A DNA stretch of 64,000 nt, taken from NCBI GenBank assembly GCA_049890035.1, contig JBMHCG010000037.1, positions 17,139-81,138 of the forward strand. Direction: 5' to 3'. The position numbers and the translations under genes are program-made. The stretch comes from UBA11891 sp049890035. GTDB lineage: Bacteria > Bacteroidota > Bacteroidia > Flavobacteriales > Flavobacteriaceae. Positions 52,741 through 60,723 of the stretch are shown here, piece after piece; position 1 is the stretch's first letter; each line of letters starts with the position of its first letter. The notes below the pieces were generated by a model. The model saw nothing but the letters and a program-made list of their open reading frames with translations. It had not been told where the DNA came from and searched no databases.

Positions 52741-53762
52741 AAGTTTTATATGCCATCCAAACAACAGGAAATGGGCACATCTGTCGCGCTAAAGAAATGA
52801 TCCCCTATTTGGAACGTCGTTTTCAATTTGATGTCATCCTGAGTGGACCCAAAAACCAGTTTGACTTGGGATATCCCATTAAAAATCATTTCCAAGGACT
52901 CACCCTGTATTATACAGATTCAGGAGCTATTCATTGGATTAAAACCCTTTTTAAAAACAACTTCATACGATTTGTTAAAGACGTTTTATCCCTTCCGATT
53001 CACGAGTACGATTTAGTTATCTCTGACTTTGAGCCAGTTGCATCATGGGCGAGCAAAATTCGAGGGGTCTTATGCTTTGGAATAAGTAATCAAATTTCAC
53101 TTTGGCAAAAAAAAGTTCCCAAACCAGAGAAAAAATACACCTCGGTTGTCAAGTGCTTAAAATACTTCGCTCCTTCGGATTGTGAATACGGAATTCACTA
53201 TCAAAAATTCGATAAACGAATATATGCCCCTATCCTGCGTTCCAAAGTACGTACTTTGGTGCCCGCAACAGGTGGAGGTATAGTAGTGTACCTTCCTGCT
53301 TATCATCGCAACGTTATCCAGACCTTTCTGAGTGATTTTCCATTCGTTACGTGGCATGTATTCACTGCTACTGTTCAGTCAACCACACAACAAGGCACAC
53401 TTTTTTTACATCCTATTGATGAAGACAATTATTTGAAACGACTTGCACAAGCCGACGGAGTAATTACTCATGCAGGTTTTACTACGACTGCAGAGGCCTT
53501 GTTTTTGAAAAAACCGCTTTTGGTTATTCCCATACGAGGACAAATTGAGCAACAATATAATGCCGCTGCTTTAAAGAAATTGGGCGTTTGCGTCTTAAAG
53601 CAGTTGACTGCATCCAACAGCGAAGCCATTGCAGATTGGCTGCAATATCCGAATAGGATTCAAGCTACATTTGAAAATGAATTGAAAGAATTAGTCGACC
53701 GCATGGCTATTGATTATATCAAGATCACGTTTTCCGAGGATACTATTCTTAACTATCCCTAA
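52737..53762 (+). CDS. Glycosyltransferase, GT28/MurG-like fold
   Basis: A 341-residue protein of the GT-B fold. The N-terminus YAIQTTGNGHICRAKEMIP is the glycine-rich acceptor-side loop, and the C-terminal VITHAGFTTTAEALFLKKPLLVIP near residues 240-265 (cited part: VITHAGFTTTAEALFLKK) with the following GQIEQQYNA is the nucleotide-sugar-binding element shared with MurG and MJ1255-like transferases. It is coupled to the LpxH-like gene, pointing to envelope glycolipid synthesis. Donor and acceptor are unknown. Convergent with the OmpA-like gene with a four-base overlap of stop codons. Confidence 0.87.
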   Translation: MKVLYAIQTTGNGHICRAKEMIPYLERRFQFDVILSGPKNQFDLGYPIKNHFQGLTLYYTDSGAIHWIKTLFKNNFIRFVKDVLSLPIHEYDLVISDFEPVASWASKIRGVLCFGISNQISLWQKKVPKPEKKYTSVVKCLKYFAPSDCEYGIHYQKFDKRIYAPILRSKVRTLVPATGGGIVVYLPAYHRNVIQTFLSDFPFVTWHVFTATVQSTTQQGTLFLHPIDEDNYLKRLAQADGVITHAGFTTTAEALFLKKPLLVIPIRGQIEQQYNAAALKKLGVCVLKQLTASNSEAIADWLQYPNRIQATFENELKELVDRMAIDYIKITFSEDTILNYP

Positions 53763-55906
53763 AATTTCAACACCTCAAATTCAACACGTCGTTGGGTACT
53801 ATGAAAGGATTCCGGTAATTGATTGACGGGGCTTATCTCGATTTTAAGCTTTAATTTGAATTGCTTATTGATCCTTCTGATCTCAACTTCGGCCTCTTTA
53901 CGGCTTTCAAATGTACTTGCTATTACTCGGTATAAGAATTGATCTGTTGTAATCACTAAAGGTGAGTAACCCATTTTAGCAAGTTTTCTTTGAATTGCTT
54001 TCGCATTTTGTTTATCTCCATAAGCTCCTGCATCAATATAATAGTTCTTTAGGGTATTATCCGGAACTTTCGTCTCACCATAAGCCACTCCTTCTATTCT
54101 TCCCTTTTGACCGAGTTTGTCTTGAATGTAGTTTATAATGGTTTGCTGCCTTCTTTCGGATAAACCGAAGTTATATTCAGAGTTCCCTCTACTGTCTGTA
54201 AAGGAATTGATTCTCACTTTCAATTTAGGATACTTAACTAAGGCTTCAACTACTTTATCTAGCCTGTCCTTATACTGTTCCAATAAGTTTGACATATCGT
54301 AGTTAAAGTAGATGGGAGCAAAGGCGTCTTGAATGTCTTTAGAAAATTTATTCAAGTCTCTAATTTTCTGAGTTAGCGAAACTTTGATAGGATCTGATTT
54401 TCCATATTTTGTTCGAATACTGTAGTAAAAAGAGTCTCTTTGAACGGATGTATTTTGATTATAATAAAGGAAAGAACCGTTTTTATTCCATTTGATATGT
54501 TCCCTCGGGAGCGAGTCAAGGACATATATACGATCAAACAATTGATGCAACGGGTCTACCTGGTTCAATAATTTTTCGTCATTTAATTGAACCCCCAGAT
54601 CCGATACAATAAGCGTGTCCGCTGTAAAATAATTATACCTATCTGAGACGCCTTTTAAGTATGGTTGAAGTTTAAATTTGTACAAGTCGTCGTTTCCGCT
54701 GCCTCCGGACCGATTGGATGTAAAAAAACCAATACCCCTACCATCGTAAAAAGTCCAGCAAAAATCATCTGTTTCCGTATTAAAGGGGGGGCCTAAAAGA
54801 TTGCGTTCCCACCGGTTGGGCATCACTTCACTTGCAATCCAAATGTCCAACCCACCAATACCTTCTGTATTATTTGAAGCATACGATAGATGATCCCCTA
54901 TCCAATTGGGGAAAACTTCATTAGCTGTTGTGTTAATATCTTTTCCCAGATTTATTGGTTGCGAAAAGGAACCGTCCGGATTTCTTTGCGCCACATACAA
55001 ATCAAAACCACCATAACCTCCTGGTCGATTGCTGGTAAAAAACAAACGTTGATTTTTGTTATCAAAGGTCGGATGTAGGGTTGAATATCCCTTTGTATTA
55101 ATATTCAGTGGAACAGCAATTTGCTTTTCTGAATTGGGATAGGAAATTTGGTATATATCGAGATGAATAATATTGGTGTCTGTCTTTGTTTCCGATGATC
55201 TTGTGATGTATAATAGCTGTTTATCAGAATCATAGCTAACAGGACCATCTTGTAAAATTGTATTTAATCCTAAATCCAGTACTTCTGGGGTGGCTAATTC
55301 AAGTTTGTCATCAATGGATGCTTTTGCAAGATTATAAATTGGGTAGTCCGAGCGAATTCTCTTTAATTTTTGTTTTTCACCCTTCATCTTTCTTGATGTA
55401 ACAAACCATAATTCCTTTTGTTTAAGTCTAGAATTCTCTAGAAGAACAGCGGCAAATTCGTCATTTTCAGAATTTACAGTTAGCGACTCAAACGGGTGTT
55501 CATAGCTATCTTTGAACCGAATCTTGTACAAAAGGCTATCTTCTTCCCATAAACTTTGAAACGGAATGGGTAACATTCTCGCTTTTACTCGATATTCTTT
55601 CGCCAATTTTGAGTCTTTGGGTAATAAGTCCGAATAGATTAAATAATCTTCAGCAACAGCAAAAGGATCATTTACAATCTGTTTAAAAAGAGCCCGTGCA
55701 TTTTCTTTTTGACCCTTTGCTAAAAAGGCTCTGGCCAACTTTTGCTTTTGAGAAATTGACAAATTAGCCGTTTGTTTTTGGTAGTATTCAATTGCTAATT
55801 GATATTCTTCATTAAAGTAATAGTAATCGGCCCAGTCCAGAATATTGTTTTGGCTGTAAATACTCACATTACCGACGATCACAAAATAAATGAACCACTT
55901 TTTCAT
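53759..55906 (-). CDS. OmpA-family protein with PD40 repeats and an SPOR-like insertion, T9SS-associated
   Basis: A 715-residue periplasm-exported protein, probably an outer-membrane/peptidoglycan anchor for the adhesin module. After the signal peptide (cut after IYS, residue 18) come TPR-like helices (about 25-80), then a PD40 beta-propeller with LFFTSNRPGGYGGFDLY, LDIWIAS and GFFTSNRSGGSGNDDLY (about 280-425), a linker domain, and an OmpA domain from IYFNYDMSNLL near 532 through SFTDSRGNSEYNFGLSERR. After GVAYGE near 607 the domain is interrupted: YYIDAGAYGDKQNAKAIQRK to LYRVIASTFESRKEAEVEI (about 620-685) reads as an SPOR domain, before the final OmpA strand TQRRVEFEVLKF. PorE-type relatives lack this. 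It begins one base after the PorP/SprF stop. Confidence 0.9.
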   Translation of the reverse strand: MKKWFIYFVIVGNVSIYSQNNILDWADYYYFNEEYQLAIEYYQKQTANLSISQKQKLARAFLAKGQKENARALFKQIVNDPFAVAEDYLIYSDLLPKDSKLAKEYRVKARMLPIPFQSLWEEDSLLYKIRFKDSYEHPFESLTVNSENDEFAAVLLENSRLKQKELWFVTSRKMKGEKQKLKRIRSDYPIYNLAKASIDDKLELATPEVLDLGLNTILQDGPVSYDSDKQLLYITRSSETKTDTNIIHLDIYQISYPNSEKQIAVPLNINTKGYSTLHPTFDNKNQRLFFTSNRPGGYGGFDLYVAQRNPDGSFSQPINLGKDINTTANEVFPNWIGDHLSYASNNTEGIGGLDIWIASEVMPNRWERNLLGPPFNTETDDFCWTFYDGRGIGFFTSNRSGGSGNDDLYKFKLQPYLKGVSDRYNYFTADTLIVSDLGVQLNDEKLLNQVDPLHQLFDRIYVLDSLPREHIKWNKNGSFLYYNQNTSVQRDSFYYSIRTKYGKSDPIKVSLTQKIRDLNKFSKDIQDAFAPIYFNYDMSNLLEQYKDRLDKVVEALVKYPKLKVRINSFTDSRGNSEYNFGLSERRQQTIINYIQDKLGQKGRIEGVAYGETKVPDNTLKNYYIDAGAYGDKQNAKAIQRKLAKMGYSPLVITTDQFLYRVIASTFESRKEAEVEIRRINKQFKLKLKIEISPVNQLPESFHSTQRRVEFEVLKF

Positions 55907-55907
55907 C

Positions 55908-56855
55908 TTAAAATATTCTTGGCGAACGGAGTTCTAACACTGATTTCATATTAAAATCAAATCTTAAAATAAGTTCATGCGTTCCTGAATTAAATGAAGA
56001 AATTAGATTTCCCAGTCCTGTATTGTAGGAATAACCGATACTCCAATTAGAATTGATATGAACTCCTCCCAACAATCCATAGGATCCTCCCATCTTCGTA
56101 TTAGGGATAATTGTTTCAACGGAGCTTCTGTATTGGGGCCCAAGCCAAAAATTGTCTTCAAAAACAAACAACACACTTAAATCATAGCCCATAGAAGATC
56201 CCCTGGATTGCTTTATTAACATACTGGGTTTAACATCCCATTGATCCGCAATTGAAAAATAACCGCCCGCTAATAAATAGCCGTGTGGTGAAACATTGTA
56301 AAATTCGTTATCAAGTAGACGGGGTATAGAAAAACCTGCATAAAATCTTTCTTGATGATAATAGATTCCAAATCCAATATTGGGTTGCAACTTTATATTC
56401 ATGTTATCAATAAAAGCATTGTCACTTGGAAGTAATGTTTGGATCAATGCGGAATTTATCCCGTAATTATAGGTGCCAAATTTAACACCCAAAGCGAGTT
56501 GATGGTTTTTGCTGTTGAGTCTTAGATGATAAGAGGTATCAATATCCAACATGGTATTCACTACGGGGCCTATTTGATCATTTACTATACTCACTCCCCA
56601 TCCAAGGTTTTTTCTTTTTACACGACCATTCAATGCTAATGCTTGTGTGTTCGGAGCACCCTCGAATCCTACCCACTGGATACGATTTAATGCCGTTGCA
56701 TTGACATATTTTTTTGTGCCAACGTAAGCGGGGTTCAGGAGTTGATTCGCAAACATGTATTGAGAAAATGTGACCTCCTGTTGTGCACTGGCTTTATAAA
56801 GAGTAGTTGTCAATAAAGCTACCCAAATTAAATGTATTGGATTGCGCTTTTTCAT
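55908..56855 (-). CDS. PorP/SprF-family type IX secretion membrane protein
   Basis: Outer-membrane barrel of the PorP/SprF family, which helps deliver or anchor type B sorting-domain proteins at the surface. The 315-residue protein has a signal peptide (cut after YKASA) followed at once by the family motif QQEVTFSQYMFANQLLNPAYVG, then alternating strands such as GFGIYYHQERFYAGFSIPRL and WSIGYSYNTGL, ending in ELILRFDF. Its ATG overlaps the TGA of the adhesin gene, and the OmpA-like gene starts one base after its stop. The order adhesin-SprF-OmpA is a known T9SS module in flavobacteria (as sprB-sprF). Confidence 0.93.
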   Translation of the reverse strand: MKKRNPIHLIWVALLTTTLYKASAQQEVTFSQYMFANQLLNPAYVGTKKYVNATALNRIQWVGFEGAPNTQALALNGRVKRKNLGWGVSIVNDQIGPVVNTMLDIDTSYHLRLNSKNHQLALGVKFGTYNYGINSALIQTLLPSDNAFIDNMNIKLQPNIGFGIYYHQERFYAGFSIPRLLDNEFYNVSPHGYLLAGGYFSIADQWDVKPSMLIKQSRGSSMGYDLSVLFVFEDNFWLGPQYRSSVETIIPNTKMGGSYGLLGGVHINSNWSIGYSYNTGLGNLISSFNSGTHELILRFDFNMKSVLELRSPRIF

Positions 56856-59800
56856 TCCTCCCTTTTTAAATATATAAAACCCTTAAAAATAACTCGCTCT
56901 TCTACAAGGAGTCGATAAAAATAGGTGCCCTGCGGCAATTCATTGGTGACTCCTATTTGAAAACCTACATTCAACTGACCAATCCAGTCATTCTGATAAT
57001 TTACTTTTTCGTACACTTTCAACCCCCAACGGTTCCATATTTCAAGACGATTGTTTGGATATTTATCTATTCCTTCAATTTCCCAACCATCATTTGTTCC
57101 GTCTCCATTGGGTGAAAATGCATTGGGTATTTTTAACTCGCTTTTTATTTTTTCTTCTGGAGATAAATTTTCATCTGATGTAAGTTCCGTAAACACCACC
57201 TCTTCTGAAACTTCATTAGACTCTGCTGTCAAACTAACAACGGAGGTATCGGGATTCTCACTTGCATTGGATTCCGTTTCACTTAAAAAGTCGTTATCAG
57301 AATTTTCAATAGCAATATAGGCCTCGGCTACATTCCGGTATGAATTTTCAGTCGTCAAATTGTTTATTGAAAGTAGAATCGTTGAAATAATATTTCCATC
57401 GAATTCGTCATCATCGAGCCCAAAAATTTGTATCTCCTGACTCGTAGCCCAATTATTTGTGTTGAAAATTAGGGTCGATGTCGATACGGACAATTCCGTT
57501 TGATCCATTACTGTTATATCCAATATAACGCTGCTTACAACATTTGTTGTTAAAGACACAGAAAGAGTCGTACTTTCCCCGTCCTCACTTACTTTATTCG
57601 GGATGTTGAAGTTAAATCCAGCTACGTCATCATCTACATTTATTAATCCTACAGTAGGCATATCCTCTGCCGTTAATAGATCGTACACAGGATCTGTCGA
57701 ACTCGGATCGCCAACAATAACGGTGTAGTTTTGATCACCATCTACGTAGAAGTCATCCAATCCCTTAATTATTAATTCATTGGAATACGGTTGATTCCAA
57801 TTGTTGTTTACTATTTTCATCGTTGGAACTTCAAGAATAGCTTCGTCCGTATTGGATCCTAAACTCAACGGTAAAATTATGTCTGCATTCAAACTGGGTT
57901 TAGATGTCAATTCAAACAAAAGGGTTACTGTCCCCCCTTTTTCATTTGTATTATAGTTATCATTGAAAACGATTACATTCACAGATGCAATATCATTATC
58001 TGAATTTAAGAAATTTAAATCCATAATCGATGCGCCACTTATACTGCTGTAGTTCATGTCATCTGATAGCACATTGCTTGTTACTATGGTGAATAAAATA
58101 GGGCCATCAACTACAGGAGGTGAATCATCAACACCATATACGTAAATTGTTTGCGAGCTGCTCCAATTCGCGGGTGTAAAGGTAACTGTGCTTGTTACCG
58201 TTCCTTCGTTACTATTTGAAGAAAATAACTGCAATGAAACATTGTCTGTCGGTTTCGATAATAATTTAATCTCGAAACTTCCTGAATCTCCATTTTCGCT
58301 TGTTGTATTATCTTTCAGTGAAATGGCAAATCCTGCCGTAGGTAAACTTACAGCTTTAACTACATCATCATCCAACGTGTCTATGGTTCTTGTTGTGCTG
58401 GATAGCCCCGTAAAGGATGCATCGGAGCCTGCGTTTACTGAAAATACAATTGAACTTGTTTGCGTTCCGTCTATTGAGCTATCATCTACCGATGCGATGC
58501 TTACTGTTTGAGAAACATTCCAATTGGCAGCCGTAAATGTCAGACTGCTCACACTCAGATTGGACTCGGTTGCATCGCTATTGGTTATGTCTATGATCAC
58601 AGCAGCCGCTGGCGCGGCAGTCAGACGAACCGTAAGAGATTGTGTTGCTGGGTTGTTCTCCTGTAAGGTACCACTTAATGTTCCCACCAAATATCCTGCT
58701 ACATCGTTATCAGTGATATTTAAATTAAATATGCTATCAGCCAACGAATCATAACAAGCATCACTCAAAGCTTCGTTAACTGATAGGGTAATTGTCACAG
58801 CTTCTGTACCCTCAGCAATAATATCATCGACGGTAGAAATTGTAACTGTTTGTGAAACATTCCAATTGGAATTTGTGAAGGTTAGACTCGAACTACTAAA
58901 TGTTACATCAGAGGATTGACTAGAAGTCAAATCCAATACAACCGTACTACTGGGCTGGTCCGTTAAAGAAACTTCAATAGCTGTGGTACTTCCTCCTTCA
59001 GTAATCGAAAATGAAGGAGAAACGACAGAAAATCCGGGATCAATTAAATTGACCAAAACAGAGGTTCTCGTTGCACTTTGTCTGTAATTAGCAAAAGTTG
59101 GATCAGAAAAATTTGCAGCTTCTGCGTAATACGTTGTACCGTCAACTAGAGGGGTATTAAGTGGTAGGTAGGTAGTGCTTCCTGTAGAAGTAGAAAACCA
59201 AACCAAGTTGTATGGTATCCCGTCCGTACCAGTTTCTACATTTAATACAATATCATTTAACGTTGGGGCATCTGATAAACAAAATGTTTGCGTGTTACTC
59301 CCCGTAGGAGGTAATATTTCATTTGATAAACAAAGTGTAGATGAAGAAGTAAACCTCACAGTGTGATAGTTAGCAAATCCTCCAGTTGCAGAAGTAAACC
59401 CCCAATAACCAACATCACTGCTTAAAACAGTTCCAATGAGATCTACGGTCTTGCTATTCGTATAAGTAGTTCCATTGCTATGATTGAACTGATAGGACAG
59501 TCTTGATTCAGAATAATCCCAAGAAATTATTGTATTGTGAAACTGTACATTTTCAATATTGGTTACAGTTTTTGAATCTGTATCACTTGATGTAGAGTTG
59601 TATTGACCATTTTGAATAAAAGCGATATGATCATCTGCTGGATCATAACCATTTTGAAAAGTGTCAAATTCGATTGCGTATGAAGGAGAAATACCTCCAT
59701 ACCCTATACCTTCTCCAGCACTACCCTGTCCGGTATCTATATTTTGAATAACAAACGCAATCCCGTCTGCTCCGTATTGGGCAGGGCCTTGTTGTCCAAA

Positions 59801-60424
59801 ATACAAATCAAAATTCAAACTAAAATCCTCTCTTAAATCCAATCTTCTCGTATACCAAGCAGCACCGTTCTTCCAAAGTGTATATGTTGTCAACGATATT
59901 TCAGCTGAACCACTACTGGTGGCTGTTCCAACATAATTAAAATCGGACAGGTCTATTGGAGTTGTAGCACAAATTCCCACATCATCATCTTGTGTCCTGA
60001 CACTTATTCGTTCATCTGCAAGAGGATCATAGCTATCATCTGACATGCTATCAACAACCGTTACGATCAAATCTTGAATGATATCGCCATCCCGGTCAGC
60101 GTCATTTACACCCGTTACTGTAACAGTTTGCGCAAGTGACCAATTCGTACTGGTAAATGTAAGTGTCGTCGTACTTACTGAAATTTCAGTTGTATCGGAT
60201 ACTTGAATAGCTAATACAACGTTCGTTGTCGGAGCCTTATTTAATCTTATTGTAAATGTGTCAGAAGAAGCATTTTCAGCAACGATGATTGTGGTTGTGG
60301 AAATGGTAAAGCCAGGGGATTGAGACCGCAGCCCGAATGAAATAAAAATGAATATAAATAAACATACTATTTTTTTCGACGGGCTGTCCCACTCTGGTCT
60401 CAAAATTAGTTTACTTATGTCCAT
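56852..60424 (-). CDS. Calx-beta-repeat surface adhesin with L-type lectin domain and T9SS type B sorting domain
   Basis: A 1190-residue secreted protein. Order of parts: signal peptide (about 1-35, hydrophobic core IVCLFIFIFISFGL); Calx-beta-like repeat 1 (37-148); an L-type lectin-like domain (about 150-360) with ADGIAFVIQNIDTG, SYAIEFDTFQNGYDPADDHIAF; an Ig-like segment (362-461) with FCLSDAPTLNDI; five more repeats (461-575, 575-690, 693-811, 811-935, 935-1045), each with a TFxxxNWxxxQTVxIxxVDDxxxDG core and an acidic end; a Ser/Glu-rich linker; and a gliding-motility-type C-terminal domain from IPNAFSPNGDGTNDGW near 1100. Repeats probably bind calcium. The 3' end is coupled to PorP/SprF. 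Likely function: carbohydrate-binding adhesin. Confidence 0.92.
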   Translation of the reverse strand: MDISKLILRPEWDSPSKKIVCLFIFIFISFGLRSQSPGFTISTTTIIVAENASSDTFTIRLNKAPTTNVVLAIQVSDTTEISVSTTTLTFTSTNWSLAQTVTVTGVNDADRDGDIIQDLIVTVVDSMSDDSYDPLADERISVRTQDDDVGICATTPIDLSDFNYVGTATSSGSAEISLTTYTLWKNGAAWYTRRLDLREDFSLNFDLYFGQQGPAQYGADGIAFVIQNIDTGQGSAGEGIGYGGISPSYAIEFDTFQNGYDPADDHIAFIQNGQYNSTSSDTDSKTVTNIENVQFHNTIISWDYSESRLSYQFNHSNGTTYTNSKTVDLIGTVLSSDVGYWGFTSATGGFANYHTVRFTSSSTLCLSNEILPPTGSNTQTFCLSDAPTLNDIVLNVETGTDGIPYNLVWFSTSTGSTTYLPLNTPLVDGTTYYAEAANFSDPTFANYRQSATRTSVLVNLIDPGFSVVSPSFSITEGGSTTAIEVSLTDQPSSTVVLDLTSSQSSDVTFSSSSLTFTNSNWNVSQTVTISTVDDIIAEGTEAVTITLSVNEALSDACYDSLADSIFNLNITDNDVAGYLVGTLSGTLQENNPATQSLTVRLTAAPAAAVIIDITNSDATESNLSVSSLTFTAANWNVSQTVSIASVDDSSIDGTQTSSIVFSVNAGSDASFTGLSSTTRTIDTLDDDVVKAVSLPTAGFAISLKDNTTSENGDSGSFEIKLLSKPTDNVSLQLFSSNSNEGTVTSTVTFTPANWSSSQTIYVYGVDDSPPVVDGPILFTIVTSNVLSDDMNYSSISGASIMDLNFLNSDNDIASVNVIVFNDNYNTNEKGGTVTLLFELTSKPSLNADIILPLSLGSNTDEAILEVPTMKIVNNNWNQPYSNELIIKGLDDFYVDGDQNYTVIVGDPSSTDPVYDLLTAEDMPTVGLINVDDDVAGFNFNIPNKVSEDGESTTLSVSLTTNVVSSVILDITVMDQTELSVSTSTLIFNTNNWATSQEIQIFGLDDDEFDGNIISTILLSINNLTTENSYRNVAEAYIAIENSDNDFLSETESNASENPDTSVVSLTAESNEVSEEVVFTELTSDENLSPEEKIKSELKIPNAFSPNGDGTNDGWEIEGIDKYPNNRLEIWNRWGLKVYEKVNYQNDWIGQLNVGFQIGVTNELPQGTYFYRLLVEERVIFKGFIYLKREE
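56895..60314 (-). repeat. Six diverged Calx-beta-like repeats within the adhesin gene
   Basis: Six copies of about 110-120 codons recur in the adhesin, with shared cores such as LTFTSTNWSLAQTVTVTGV, LTFTNSNWNVSQTVTISTV and LTFTAANWNVSQTVSIASV. They are separated by the lectin and Ig-like segments after copy 1. Copies 2 and 3 are most alike; copies 4 and 5 are the most diverged. No recent tandem duplication at DNA level is apparent. Confidence 0.7.
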
Positions 60425-60426
60425 GT

Positions 60427-60434
60427 CAAAGGTA
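60427..60434 (-). promoter_or_regulatory. -7 promoter box for the T9SS adhesin operon
   Basis: TACCTTTG on the minus strand, only two bases before the adhesin ATG. Transcription would begin at or just inside the first codon, so the message would be leaderless if this box is used. Confidence 0.5.
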
Positions 60435-60723
60435 CAAATAATTTTTATAAGCTATTAATCAATAACTTACAAATCATACCCGTAATTTCTAACTTATTTA
60501 TAAAATCAAGATTTTACCTTGCTTTAATGTGAAGTGACATTTTTGTGAACTATTAAAGGGCAAAATTTTGTTTCAATTAAACACTGGTTTACGGTTTTAT
60601 AAATTTAATGAAATTTTTTGTACCGCCAGTATGTACTAAATCACGAAATAAGGACGTATTATGATATAACCAAAAAGGCATCAAGTAGCATTTGGAAAAC
60701 TGTTTTTTAATTTTCAGAATAAA
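60435..60723. other. A+T-rich intergenic region upstream of the adhesin operon
   Basis: The 299 bases between the adhesin start and the end of the BNR-protein gene are strongly A+T-rich. Apart from the TACCTTTG box at the right end of the adhesin side I see no gene, terminator hairpin, repeat or RNA. Its length compared with other gaps here suggests regulatory content. Confidence 0.4.
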
